Source: Didymodactylos carnosus
Lineage: Eukaryota > Rotifera > Eurotatoria > Philodinida > Philodinidae
DNA length: 48,541 nucleotides
Assembly: GCA_905250885.1 (NCBI GenBank)
Contig: CAJNOQ010000508.1
Coordinates: 1-48,541, forward strand
Reading direction: 5' to 3'
Shown here: in pieces, positions 12,003-27,936 of the stretch
Position numbering within the stretch: the first letter of the stretch is position 1
Layout: each line of letters starts with the position of its first letter
The notes under the pieces: generated by a model
What the model saw: the letters and a program-made list of their open reading frames with translations, nothing else
What the model was told of the DNA's origin: nothing
Database searches by the model: none
Position numbers and translations under genes: made by a program

Positions 12003-12472
12003 GACTATAGGTAGTCGACCATGCTAATTCCGAATATCAACATGAGACGTACTGCTATGCCTCCAGAGACTGGATTTCTAGAAAATCAATTTATTTTAAC
12101 TCCAGAAAATCTCTGAAACTTTTCTTAATAAGTCATGTTTGTAGCACACGCTCATGATTAAAATGAGATATCCTCCCGCTCTACACGACCTTTCTTTACA
12201 AAGTTATAGGATCTACACGAAAAGCCCTAATGTTCAGAGATATAGAAAATAAAAGAAAAAAGGAATTTACGGCTCTTCTTGTAAACTCTATAACTTTGCA
12301 GAGAAAGATCGTGTAGAGCTGGAGGATGTCTCATTTTAATCAGAATTTCGCGCGCTACAAACATGACTTACTAAGAAAAGTTTCGGAGATTTTCTGGAGT
12401 TTCTGGAAAATTAGTCTCTGTAGGCCTAGCAGCACGTCTCATGTTGATATTTGGAATCAGCTACCTATAATC
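12003..12472. mobile_element. 470 bp foldback (long-TIR) element
   Basis: The left arm starts GACTATAGGTAG and the right arm ends CTACCTATAATC. The arms, about 200 bp each, pair along their length with scattered mismatches, e.g. CAACATGAGACGTACTGCTA against its complement CAACATGAGACGTGCTGCTA. The loop is about 50 bases (around 12225-12275). No clear target duplication was found. It has no coding capacity. Confidence 0.8.
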
Positions 12473-13501
12473 CACTAGGTTTCGGCCCGAAAGCGATTTA
12501 TCAGTTGGGAACGTTTCCTCGTGAGAAAGAAATAAAGAAAATAAACAAATAGTAAAATAATGTATGCGGTATGTACCTAAGATTAACGAATTTAATGTAA
12601 AAGTACACGTATTTTGCCACAGAATTTTATAACTTTAGAATATTCGAATGCTATGTGTTTATAAGTAGAAAAAAACATAGAAAAGATTTCGACTTAAAGT
12701 AGCTTTTTTGAAGCGTCAGGCAAGACTGCCGAATACGAAGTCACAATTTCACATGTTTTATTTTCTAGTTTAATACTGTAGTGGAGATATTTCATTTTGT
12801 TTTATTTAACTATTAAAGAACAACAGCAAATTCGATTTTAAATTCTTTACCCTCTTTTCTATACACTCACATTATTCTCTAGTTCTAAAATTGTACGAAT
12901 CTAAATTTCTACAATTCTAAAACTTTATAGTTCTAATACTCTGTGTATGGATTTACGTTTATACACTAGCACGATTTTTATATTAACATTCTTAATCGTA
13001 ATCGGACAGCTCTTAGTATCGTGAAGTAATTCCCTTCCAACAGAAGTGAAAGTTACCATAACATCATTTAGAAAGAGGATTTTGAACACTCTTACATTTA
13101 ATAATCAATCATTCTTCAGACGTATACTTAAACGAACAGCAACTAGTTTGAAAAAGATAAAAGATAGAAGTTGCATGAACATTTCTGATGATATTCAGCT
13201 TTTTAACTTTTTCTCAATAAAATTTTGAGGAAAAAGTTTGTTTATGTATATTGTGTTTAAAAACTCCACAAGCTCCATACTCTGACGAACGACTAAAAAC
13301 AAGAATTAAAGACACATGTCGTAAATATATTGAAAAAAAGACAAAAATAGATCTATATCAGAAGAAAAAAATCATAATTCAAGACAACTCAAGACATTTT
13401 CATACAATATCAGGGAAAGTAGGACAGTTCTGCTTAGGTAGGTAATAGTGATATTTATGTATTACAATAAATCGTGGAGAAAAACAAAAAAAAGTATTTT
13501 A

Positions 13502-14526
13502 TCAATATTTATTTAGTGATGCTAATGATAAATAGTAATTATCAATGTATTTAAAATATTTTCTACCAACGGAAAGAAACACAAAGCCGGTAAAGAGTCC
13601 AAGGGTTAAATGTAATCTTTCATTGTTCGATTTTAATAATGAGGATGACGACGACAACAAGAACGATCGCAAAGTTCTCCACATTAATAACGAGCCGAAA
13701 TTAAATAGACTACCAACAAATAGACTAATAATTAGTTTTTTTTCTATCGTTGCCTGTTTTAAATGTGGACGAGTGTAAATATAATACATGGTTCCAATGT
13801 GACTATTGAACCAAAAGACATTCAATAAACCATCACTTCGTTTTGAGCTAATACTAAAACGAGAAATAGAAAGTTATAGAATCATAGTACTTTTTCGAAC
13901 TAGATTTGAGTTCGATCACGGTACACACTGACGACCGCAGTTATTTATTTTTTTGATGATTATCGGAACTAGTGGACTCTGATTCGAATTTCTACATGAA
14001 AAAGCATTTTGTGCATTTTCATTGCGGTTTTAAATGAGTTTGCTCGACGAAAAATAAAAATCGGTGATGTCCCTGTTCTTCTTGTCGAGTTTCAGTACAC
14101 TGAGAGAGAGTTATTAAAAAAGCAAATAAATTCACCTGCACGGTAGTCGTGAGGTCATATAGTAGAATTATTTTTGGTTGTTTCAGTGCCTTTAAATCTT
14201 ATCCACTAATATAGAAATTAATCTTTTCTCTATACGATGTACACGTTCAATATGCTAGGCAGAAGTAGAGCAGCTTTGGAAAAAGAAAATTTACTACACA
14301 TTTTATCACGAATAAATATTTTGGCAATAAACCGTGGTGAAGAGTATAAACGATAAGAACAATCTGGGAGATTTAGAAACGCTCTACAATATTTATTCTC
14401 TTACCTCGCAAGTATTCTCGGCGACATTGTATAAGTCGAAAGTGCTAAATAGCTGGTAGATGTGACATTATTTAAAATTTTATCGAATAAACTACGAGCA
14501 ACAACTTCAGTGTTACTGTTCATCAT
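13502..14526 (-). CDS. Unrecognised small membrane protein
   Basis: Two exons (14526-14405 and 13853-13502) join in phase across a GT-AG intron to give 157 aa. I do not recognise the family. The N-terminal half is soluble and polar, with FWFNSHIGTMYYIYTRP near the middle. Two hydrophobic stretches follow, around LIISLFVGSLFNFGSLLMW and LHLTLGLFTGFVFLSVG, each followed by basic residues, so a two-pass hairpin membrane protein is likely. A serine run (SSSSSLL) sits between them. The start has two consecutive ATG codons; the upstream one is used here. The gene is divergent from the G-protein gene, about 0.9 kb away. Evidence that it is real: open phase-compatible exons, clean splice sites, and membrane-protein composition. 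Confidence 0.62.
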
Positions 14527-15424
14527 TGCTCAAAAAATAATTCTACTAGTTAATATTATTAATTAGTAAGTCTTTGTCGCAAAACGTGATCTGTATGAGA
14601 CATCAAAACAAAACAAAAATGAAGTGAAGTTGGTTTTTATTCGTCGAATACTTAGACCAATATAAATTGCTTCTAAAGATCTCTACTGTTGTCATATTAT
14701 GAATTAAATATAGATTTCTTTATGATATTAGTTTAGTTTTCGCATTTTTTTTACACTTGAATAATAAATGACATACAAAAATTCAAATTTGAGTGCATTA
14801 ATAAGTTGCACTTAATTTAATGCATCTAACTGACCTATTTGATTTTGATTCATTTTAAATATGATACAAATTGGTAAAATTTCTAATTGTTTTTTGTAAT
14901 TATGTCCTAAATGATTGATAAACATCATGTATTACTCATCACCAAGTGAAAAAAGTTCTTCGTATCACATTTATGATTCTTGATGATTTTATTTATTTAT
15001 ATGATGTTGTTGACGATGCTTTGAGGATGAAGAGGAAAACAATAAATAAGTCTCTAATCAACAATATTTGCCTAATTATCAATTCTGCTTACTCTCAGCT
15101 TCTTTCGTCTCACCTCTTAACATTAATATAGCGAGAGGTTAAATGCAGTGAGATGACGATACTCTGTCGAGCTATTTTTAGCTCTTCATTAATGTTTTCT
15201 TTTCTCACTAAAGTGTGTGTTATTCCATTTTAGATTTATATCCTTTTTTTCTCATTTAGTTTTCTTTTTCTTTTGCCCGTGATCTTAAAGAGATAAATGT
15301 GTTTATTACAAACTAAAAAAAATAAAAGTTATATTTTATTCGATGGATGAATTTTGTGGTTTCAATAACTCTTATAGTATTGCTATTACTTGTATTAGTA
15401 ATTTGAAGTAGAAGACAATAATAA
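14527..15424. other. Divergent intergenic spacer
   Basis: This AT-rich spacer lies between two diverging start codons and should contain both promoters. I see no TATA box at a convincing distance, no repeats of note and no coding sequence. Confidence 0.6.
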
Positions 15425-18585
<3,161 letters not shown>

Positions 18586-18927
18586 TTGTGTGTGTGTATT
18601 GAGGAAAATTTTTCATTTGTGTGTGTGTGCGTGTGTATTCAACTTAACCTTTCAAAGTTTGTCTTTTTTTTCTCTATTAGATATTTTTTTTTCTCTCTCT
18701 CTCTATTATTATTCTTGTGTTTTACATATTTACTCTCATCATCATTTTTTTGTGTAGAAGAATCTCTGTCTGTGGTTGTTCTAGCACACACACGCACAAA
18801 CACATCTCGCTCAAAGGCCTGAGAACAAAAAGGAAGAAAACTCTCGATGGTGCCCTTCTTCTTATCCTCTCTAATAGGCACCAAAATGAAGAACAGTTCC
18901 CCGTACCCTCCCTCTGCACTTCTGTTG

Positions 18928-18961
<34 letters not shown>

Positions 18962-21219
18962 ATTTGTGTGTGAGTGTTTTATCTTGCACAATAATGCTCT
19001 TGTAGGTTAGTTAAAAGTGTGTGTTCGTTCGTCGTCGTTCAAACAGTAAATTTTCTCTGAAGTCTTACAACAGTTACTTTTTTTTTTCTACCTGTGTTGT
19101 GTATATTTCTTCAATCGAGTTTAACTTTTTTTTATTTTACGCACTGCTGTTGTTTATTTTTATTTTTCTTAGAACAATTTTTTCTTTTTCTGAATACTAA
19201 CCAAAAAAAAACGAATCTCTCACCCTACGCGCTTCTCTCTCTCTCTGTCTTGGTGTGTCTGTATCCCAGCAATATAGGATTACACATCATTTGTTTGTTT
19301 GTTTTGCTCATTACATCCTCTTGCTCTCTCTATCTCTCTCTCTCTCTCTCTCGCTTTTGTATCCTGATCTTTTTTTTTCTTTTTCTAATTACATGATTGT
19401 GTATTATTTACTTGTATTACTACTAATATTTTATTCTCTCTTTCGGCGTTTATAATTCATTCAATTTTTTTTTAAATGAAATTAAAGTGTCAATGTGTTC
19501 ATTTTTTCATATCTATATATACTTCATAAATATAAAAAACAAATTTAAAGCGCGAAAACAAACTTTAAATTTCTTATCTGTTTGTGTGTGTCTCTGTTAA
19601 TAATGAATGAATTTATTAAATAAAAACAAGAAAGTTACTCAAGAATTATTTGATATACGCGTGTGATGAAAATAAAATCAATAATATTCCATTTTTAATC
19701 AGGATTGCCAAATCTCTTGATTTTTAAGATTTTTTCCTAATTTTTTCGGATTTTCAATTGTTTTCCTGCATTGATTTTTGTTTCTTCGAAAACTGAGATT
19801 ATCAGTTTCAGAAACAGAATGTCTGGATCAAGAGTCTTAATAATTGTACATTGAAAGAGCCCGCTGTGTGCTTATTGAATGTTCTCATTACAAGAAGATG
19901 AGATTAGTGAATTTCCAAACCCATCGGATCAAAATCTTCATCCTCAATCCGTACTGTCGTAGTCTGTAACAAATGACAATACTGTTTCATCAAAAAAAAT
20001 TTTTTGAAAAAGTTATTAGATTTTTTTATTTTGCTTGTCCAAAAGCAACTGTCTGATACTCGCCTGATGTTCCTCCTGATTTCTAAAAATTGGATTTGAA
20101 CACCCTGTTTCCAACTACGTTTATTCACGCGTAAATATAAAGGTCTACTTAATGCGTTCAAGATAACAGTACAATTATTGATTTTGATAAGTGTCAACAT
20201 GCATTTCCTAATTGAGCTCAACAAATTCATCCGTTTTATTAATTCATTAACTAATAGTAAGCAATAATTGTTGTTTATTATTAAAAACAAACACAATTAT
20301 TAGTTAGTGTAGTCATATTTGAACTGTTACAAGAGAGTGATATCTTCAATCTAAATCGGAGAGTAAACTGATCGATTCGCGTCAACTCTTTTTGGGTTTT
20401 TGACAGGTGACAAAAATAATTGTTGATTATTCATTTATTGAAAATGGAGCTCAAAAAGACTCGTGCTGGTGTGTTTTAGTGTCTTCGTTGAGAGACAGAA
20501 TAAAGCAGCGACGATAGCACAGCAATATTTGTGGAAAGATTTTAATTTTAGTTGGAAAACTTTTAGGTTTATCTCATTAATTAAAAACAATAAAAAAATG
20601 ATACTGCTTCGACTATAGATGTCGTGGACATACGTTGACTAAGTTTAAACTATATTTCACATAATAAAAAGCATCTGAGTATAAATGATAGAAAGTTCTT
20701 ATAACAAATCCGACAATAGATAACTGTTGTTTTACATTGCATGTTCAAGAAATGAGCGAACTTATAAGTCTGAAATATGGGTGGCATCATTACATTTTGA
20801 TAGCAACAAGAGCATTATTTTGCATTACTTTGTCGAATGAAGAAGCTATTACATTAACTAACCAATGCTAAACACTTCTTAAAATATAATGAATAAAATA
20901 AAAAATAATTCCAGAAAAATGGCATAATTTAACCCGTATATTAGAACTTCAATAAAAATAGTACAAAAGATATTGGGTTTTCAAATGAAATATTTTCGAT
21001 ACTATTGATCCCGATGCAAATTTATTTATTTATTTATCATGAACAAATGATCCCCATTAAACTGTTCTTGTGAGAAAAGAGAAAACTGTCTCTCTCACTT
21101 TTCATCGGCTCTACTAGATTGGAGATCAATCGAGTTTGATCACGTATAGGAGATGAGATTCGCGGCGATTCATTACGTTCATTGTATGAGCGTGAACTTG
21201 ATAAATACCCATGTAACAA

Positions 21220-21470
21220 TTTCTAATGTAAAAAACGCGTTTACGAACGCAATCCGAACGGGTTTAAATGGCTTAAAAATAAAACAATTGCGGCGTTCAA
21301 ACGCTTTTTGTTTCGCTTATATACAAACGCGTTTACTTGGCAAGTAGCGTCCAGACGTGGTTCTGAAATACAAGCATTCAAGCGCGTTTTGTTCATCAAA
21401 CGCTTAAAAATGGCCTAGAAATGAAACATTTGAAGCATTCAAACACATTTTTTCAAATGCAAACGGATAT
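21220..21470. repeat. Diverged direct repeat rich in AAACGC
   Basis: Two units about 142 bp apart, starting near 21266 and 21408, align through AAATGGCTTAAAAATAAAAC and AAATGGCCTAGAAATGAAAC and continue for about 45 bp. The word AAACGC (or GCGTTT) recurs often through the whole segment, which is unusually CG-rich for this window. Confidence 0.6.
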
Positions 21471-21474
21471 ATGG

Positions 21475-21602
21475 GTATATACCAAGGGGGAAAAGGAGAC
21501 TTTTTCTTTCTTAGCATCGGATGCTGAGCATCTCAAGCTCCGGAACGCATTTCAACGACTCCTGAAAGCTCCCGGAGCCGCCTTTTCCCCCTTGGTATAT
21601 AC
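21475..21602. mobile_element. 128 bp MITE-like element, perfect 22 bp TIRs
   Basis: 21475-21496 (GTATATACCAAGGGGG followed by AAAAGG) is repeated perfectly in reverse complement at 21581-21602. The interior is more GC-rich than its surroundings and contains further partial inverted words (AGCTCCGG, GCTCCCGGAGC). No target duplication is clear, so the superfamily is not assigned. Confidence 0.7.
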
Positions 21603-22681
21603 TGTATAACTACCATCTGTATTTTGTGTGACTTTCCATTTATAATAGAATAATGGATATTTTTTATATTCTAACTTCTACATTATGTATTTAAAAATGC
21701 CAAATCTTTTATGTTATTTTTATTGACATTCTAATAAAAATGGCTAAAATTTATGTCACTTTTCTGAGATTAAAAATATTCTAATCCAAATATAATTAGT
21801 AAACTAACTGACTTCATGATTTCTATACTAAAGTACATGAATAGGGTCGAAGTTAAATATAGAGACTTACTCAAATAGACTCGATACTAACTTAACTGGA
21901 ACTGTTCAATTCAATTATGGGATTGGAGTCGAGTCAGATTATAGATCTCTCATTAAGTATACATTTCAAAATACATTTCTGCTTTGTGCACTTATAAAAC
22001 TGAATATACTTACATCTCATCAACAAATAGATAATATTTAATTTTTGACGTGTTTACTTGACAAAAACATGATAGTGTTTGACTACTAGTACTCAATATA
22101 TCCACTTATATCTTTTGTATATGATACTGAATTTATATGAATTATAAGTGAATTGAAGTTGTGTTCATCAAATAATTATATCAAAAGAATAATTTTATGT
22201 TTTAGAAAATAATCTCACTTAGCACCGTCACTCGTCTGTGTCTATTTAATTATTATATAAACAAAAAGAAAAAGAGAGAAAATATTGTCTTTTTTTTTTT
22301 ATTCATATTTGTTCTAGTATTAATATAAAAATATAAAGTTGAAAACGAGATATAAAACAGATCAACATGTTTTAATCGAAAATAGAATATTAGTCATGTA
22401 GTTAACCATCGAAATCAATACGAATATAATAGATAAAACATTTTCATTTTTCTTTTCAAAAAAAAAAAAACAACAACTAAAATGTCAAAATAATTGTTAT
22501 TCTCATCAATTTCAAATTACTAAATTCTTCTAAAATGATGACATCAAATGGGTATTCATAGTAGATATAAGATAGTATATATTCATGGAATAAATGATGA
22601 ATGATACGATTTACAATGATAGGTGAACAAGAAGATTTGATTATAAGTTTCTAAAATTTCACAAGAGAATGGAAAAATTGA

Positions 22682-22724
22682 CATACAAATAAATGTCATA
22701 GGCCAAATGACATTTATTTGTATG
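22682..22724. repeat. Perfect 18 bp inverted repeat (hairpin)
   Basis: CATACAAATAAATGTCAT at 22682-22699 pairs perfectly with 22707-22724 around a 7-base loop. It lies 1.2 kb upstream of the GFI1-type start. Confidence 0.8.
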
Positions 22725-23880
22725 AATAGTTAAATTTGCCAGTTTTGGAATATATTTTGTGTTTTAGATATAGACAAGAAACGAGATTATGTATAAAAGA
22801 AAAGAAAAAAAAGATAATTAATTTAGTTCAATTTTCAAAATGATGAACATTTATGATATATTATCAACTTATAAGAGAGTTAACGGCTGATATGGGTGAG
22901 AAAGTTACGTAACAGTCATGAACATTAATCATTTTCAAAAAAAAAAAAAAGAAGATTCAACACCTCACTATTTCATTTTCATTTAAGTTGCTCACTGTTC
23001 AAATAAATACCGCGCCTCAGATGTAAAAGAAAAGTGTAAAATAAATATTATAGCGTTAGCAATATGTAGTAGTTAGAATATATGTTTCTGGACACAATGG
23101 TCTTTAGTTTATTTCCAACAGTATAAAATAAATTGATGTTATTTAGCTAATTTGGTTGTTACTTCACTGCCAAGAAGAACATCGTAAGAGAGATAGTTCG
23201 AAAATTATTGTTTAAACATATTTTTCATCCAATAAATGTTTTACGTACACTTTTGAAGGAATGTCAAAAAGTTATTTGTACTTGTAGATAGAATATTTTT
23301 CTGTTCACTTGTATCAGTGTTATGAACAATCTGTTCATAAGTACTCACAATATATGTTGATGACTTATCAAAATTAAATAAGAGTTTCATATATACATTT
23401 GAGATGTGATTAAAAATCAACGTATCATCATTATCATTTAGTTTAATGTAAGAAAATTCTTTTCTTTTTTTCTTTCTTTAACCAATGAAGAACGTTGTTT
23501 AAAATTTTTTAATAAAGAAATCGTTTTAGCCAATGTTTTTTTCTTTCTATTCTTCGTTCTCACCATTAGACTCTAAAAACATAAATCATATTACCACTAC
23601 TCTTTTTTTTTCTTTCGTTTTTCTTCGTTCTCTTTCTCTCACCCAATAGGGAGACACCGTTCATCTCGTTTAAACGTTTGAACTCAAATTAATTTTGTGC
23701 AATTGAACTCGATCATCTGCGGTGAACATCAAACATACAACGCCGATAATATATATTTAAGATCTGGTGCACACGTTTCTTCCACATCATATCTCTTTCT
23801 CTCTCTTTAACAACAGGATGGTACCTATAAAACATGAAATTATGTTGGGATAGTGTTCATTTTATTTTTGAATCTATTCT

Positions 23881-23883
23881 CAG
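23881..23883 (+). promoter_or_regulatory. Likely 3' splice acceptor just before the GFI1-type start
   Basis: TTTTTGAATCTATTCTCAG ends 18 bases before the ATG. This looks like a real acceptor, so the mRNA would begin with a short leader joined by cis- or trans-splicing. Confidence 0.45.
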
Positions 23884-23901
23884 AAAATAATAATAACAAT
23901 A

Positions 23902-26900
23902 ATGTCAGTATTTCCATGGTTTGGTACGGCCGACATGCTATTAACAACAACAACGACAAACAGAAAATATTCAGAAAATAATATTACAACTTTAAATTTG
24001 GATTTTGCAAATATATGCGGTAAGATTATGTGCTAGTTGAAATACAAAAATTCGAAAGATATATTCTACTGTATTAAAGTTTAACAGAAGAAAAAAAAAC
24101 AAGAATTTTTGTTAGTTTATTTAAAATTGTTGACAAATCAATGAGTTGAACTAAACAAGGGTCTTACCTATCTAAAATATCTTGCTTAACATTTTTATTT
24201 AAAAGAAGATTTTTTCGGCTCACTTTGTGGTTTGATAATGAAGGTAATCATTAATTATTATTTATAGTAGGATTTCGATAACTAAGCAGAAAAAAAAGGC
24301 ATTATGGTGGAAAAAAAGATGATTTAAAGTGCATGACTAATGAAATTGTTTGGTTAGCAGATTTAAAAAGAAGCACAAATTTTGTCTTAAAACACATACT
24401 AATATTTTGAAATAATCTGAACTAGTAACTGTTTACGATCGATCCATTAAAAAAATTTCTTATTTTTTTTAAAATAACTTTTAACAGAAACACAATCGAG
24501 ATCTATGGTTTCCACCTTTTTATAGAGCTCTCCTTTGAACTATTTTCAGTCGTGAGAAGATTACAACAATCGGCGTTTACTATATACATACTTGATAATT
24601 TAACGAGGATTGAAAGTCACTCATTCACCATCTTATTTTTGAAAGACAGTCTTGTTTTACTCAATATCATTTTTTATGTCTTTTTTTATTTAGCTGAACA
24701 GTTAAAATTCATATTTGGATCTCAATTTTACAACGGAAATAACGTCACATTTTCACATCCTTCATTTATTAGACCAACACTACCTGTTTGTATTCCATCA
24801 GTTCCATCGTCCACTAATGATGATTCCAATAATCAATCATCAACATCATCTCCAAAAATTTCTGAATCTTTACCATCAAAAACAATAGTCGTACATGATG
24901 AAGAAGAACAAGGTGAATTACTTGATGATAGCGGTAGTACAACTGATGCCTATAAATGTCGTGAATGTGATAAATATTTTTCCACTGCTCATGGTCTTGA
25001 AGTTCATGCACGACGAACACACATTGGTTTACGACCATATTCATGTGATTTATGTCAAAAAACATTTGGTCATTCGATATCATTAAAACAACATCGTCTT
25101 ACACATTCACAAGAACGATGTTTTCAATGTAAAACATGTTTCAAATGTTTCAAACGTTCTTCAACATTATCTACACATTTACTTATTCATTCTGATACAC
25201 GACCGTATTCATGTACTTATTGTGGAAAACGATTTCATCAAAAATCTGATATGAAAAAACATACGTATATTCATACAGGTAAGAATTTATTAAACAAAAT
25301 TAAGAATTTAAGTTTTCGTTTTGATATTCTCTCACTCTCATTACTGAAACCGATTCTAAAATTAAATATATTTGAACTATTTAAAAAAAAAATATGGTAA
25401 AATTCATTTTGAAGAATTTTTTTTTGAATTGATTAAAATTTATATCAAATAGTTTAATTTAAAATTCTAGCGTAAAATAGAACGTTTTTCATATAAACTA
25501 TAGATGCTTTCAATAATTGAGATTTTTTTCTCTATTTTCATTACAATTAGTAGAAGAAAAATGAGCAAGTGACATATCTTTCTAATCGATTAGAAAGATA
25601 TCTTTCTTTTCTTTTCTTTTTTTATGCTAAACAACTGCCATATTGTATAGTTGCATATATAAGAACATAGACACAAGAGTTAGTGATAGTTTTGATTCTG
25701 AGAGCAAATAATCTCTCCAATTTAGCAGATGCTTGACATGAAAGTCAACTACTCTTTTTTTCTCCATCATTGTCTCTAAGGCTTTTTAAACATTTATTGA
25801 ATATAAAGTATACATATCGCGATATTCGTAAGAAAACATGAGAAGAGAAGAGAGAAAAAGACGTTTCATTTCCATGATTTTACACTTTTGCTTTTTTTTT
25901 TGTTTTGCATATAGACAGATTCATTTCAAGAAAATTACAGTTATAAATAAATAAAGAAATCTAGCTCTCGTAGTATATATGCAATAATGGCAATGTAATC
26001 TAATTGCTTTGACAGTTCGAGATAGAGAATGATATTCGTGAAAGAAATAAAAAAAAATCTGGCAATTTTATCTGTGAAGAGGAGCTAAAACGATTTCATT
26101 CAAAGAAGTTGATTTAAAGTCTTTTTACTTTTCGTATTGAAAGAGAAGAGGCAGACGCAAAATGGTCTTTTCGTCCAATTTTCGAATGAAAAAACGGGAA
26201 CGCGTTTTTAAAAATTGATTCTTGTTGACCACTAACTTTCTTTTGATTAGAACATAAATAGACGTTATTTTAATAGAGAAAAACTTGTTTTTAAACAAAA
26301 AAATTCATTTTTAAGAAATGTATGACAACAGCACGTTGTAGTCTACTGCTTCTACGGTAAAAAAGAACAATATTAGTGTAAAGTTAATGATCGGCGCACA
26401 TCTTTTTGTTTCTAAGTCTTTCATTCTCTAGCGGATCCTTACAAAGAGATCAGTGGATAATGATCATTTACACTTTGTATTCAATTTCGAATAGTGGATA
26501 TACATACTTGTTTCTTCTTTATTTCTTTTGTCATTCGTTGATCATGCATTCTGTTACAATTAAAGTGTGAATAAAAAGAAAAAGACCAATTTTTTAATTG
26601 GGAAGAGATAGCTAGCTATTCATTCACCAAGGGAAATACGACAAAAGATAAGAACGAGATAACCAAGCTTTTCCTTGCTTCTAATGACAGTTACTTTCTC
26701 TATTTTATCAATAGTTGTAGTATTCTTTTTTTTTGATTGCGTATAGAATTAAAAAAATTTTTTTTTTCAAAATTATCACTAGAAGAATTTTTTTATAATC
26801 AAGATCTTCACACTTTCTTCAAGTTCAAGAGGAAAATGACAAATAAAGTAGAGAAAAAAATGATTTAGAATACCACTTTGTACATCAGAAGATATAAAAG

Positions 26901-27936
26901 AGTAAACCTTCCTCATTTCAAGAAGAGTAAAAGAAAAATCCATCATATATTTATCACTTTATACAAGCCACTCTCCGGCAATATGAACATTTAAAATAAA
27001 AAGACTAGATAATATTAGATTTATGTTCTCTGAGCATCACCATCAAAAAAGAAATTATTTAAAAAATTACGGAGAAATCCACGATGTCTATAAGAAAATA
27101 GCTTTCATTGCAAAGAATTAAAATGTCCATAGATATCATAGTTGACGTGATACATCAATTCGTTCTATTTTATTGTACAATAGAGATGTTTTATTTATAT
27201 ATTCGAAAGATCCTGAAAAATTCTACAATATATATATATATAAATTTCTTGATCTTCAAAGTTGAATAAATGAAAAAAAATATGTTTGAACGTTAGGGGA
27301 AAGTTTTAGGTATATTTGAGAAACAAGTGTCTCCACAATAGATTCATTCAACAGAGCCAATTGATAACAGTCGAATTCAAGTAGTAGTTTAATTTTAAGT
27401 CTCAAAAAACTGCTAAACATTTTTTTAATATTAGATTTACGCAGGGCCGAGTATGATATCTGTAAAGTTTAAATCTATAGTCAAACAGTTGCCTAGCTCA
27501 TAGTAATACTATAGTTTAATAGTGTGCTCTTATTTTAGGTGAAAAGCCACATAAGTGTATTGTATGTGGTAAATCATTTTCTCAATCGTCAAACTTGATT
27601 ACTCATAGTCGCAAACATACCGGCTTTAAACCGTTTCAATGTCATAAATGCGGTAGAGCATTTCAACGAAAAGTCGATTTAAGACGTCATATTGATACAC
27701 AACATGGTCCTGAACATATCAGTGGAAATATAGCATTAGCATCGGCAACAACAACCAGTTTAAAAATGTATGTACCACGTCATTCAATATTATCGAATCA
27801 ACAACAACAAAATGATTCAACGACAAACAGTAGTAGTGATCATTCATCCGCTGGTGACTGTTCAATATCTAGTCAAAAACAACGTATTTTAGATCCTGTC
27901 GGAATTATTATTCAAGAACTCGCTAATAGACCGTAG
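23902..27936 (+). CDS. GFI1: GFI1/senseless-type zinc-finger transcription factor
   Basis: GFI1 proteins are nuclear, sequence-specific regulators, mostly repressors, of neural and blood cell fates. Exons: 23902-24019, 24694-25278, 27539-27936; 366 aa in consistent phase. Six C2H2 fingers start near residue 126: [60 protein letters not shown]. Fingers 4-6 are nearly identical to human GFI1, including [33 protein letters not shown] and [10 protein letters not shown]. The third and fourth have the canonical linker HSDTRPY and the fourth and fifth HTGEKPH. The N-terminal 125 residues are acidic and Ser/Thr-rich. The SNAG repressor motif (MPRSFLVKK) of vertebrate GFI1 is absent; the start is MSVFPWFGT. 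The second intron is 2.26 kb. An additional upstream exon cannot be excluded. Confidence 0.93.
25279..27538. other. Long intron 2 of the GFI1-type gene
   Basis: This 2.26 kb intron separates fingers 4 and 5. It is AT-rich, with poly-T and poly-A runs, a 28 bp perfect palindrome at 25574-25601 and CAGGGCCG at 27440, which could be an isolated hAT-type end. No nested gene was found. Confidence 0.7.
25574..25601. repeat. 28 bp perfect palindrome without loop
   Basis: ATATCTTTCTAATCGATTAG continues to the mirror sequence, so both strands read the same across 28 bp, centred on AATCGATT. It lies in intron 2 of the GFI1-type gene. Confidence 0.8.

Larger units (their letters stand above)
11754..13501. 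other. Intergenic region with hairpin and long foldback
   Basis: It lies between the claspin start and the 3' end of the membrane-protein gene, so it should contain the claspin promoter. A 20 bp hairpin is at 11865-11918 and a long foldback at 12003-12472. The remainder (12473-13501) is AT-rich with only short random reading frames that match nothing I know. Confidence 0.7.
18586..23901. other. Low-complexity and repeat-rich intergenic region
   Basis: It follows the Gs stop codon and precedes the GFI1-type gene, both on the plus strand. 18586-19470 is pyrimidine- and TG-rich, including a (TG)n run around 18929-18958 and CT-rich stretches, probably 3' UTR. 21220-21470 holds a diverged AAACGC-rich repeat, 21475-21602 a small inverted-repeat element and 22682-22724 a hairpin. 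No gene could be supported in the rest. Confidence 0.65.

Noticed and set aside
18586-19455. Several overlapping open frames in the TG/CT-rich tract
   Set aside because: Low-complexity repeats stay open in many frames. They read as runs of CVCV, THTH and SLSL with no domain.
19700-19730. CAGGATTGCCAAATCTC as a possible hAT left end
   Set aside because: No matching right end or target duplication was found within several kilobases.
19904-20296. 130-codon open frame on the minus strand
   Set aside because: No family resemblance I can defend, AT-driven composition, no splice partners or neighbours that support a gene.
24552-24693. N-terminal extension of the zinc-finger exon
   Set aside because: The frame is open, but a clear acceptor (TTTATTTAG) at 24693 and phase agreement with exon 1 show this is intron.
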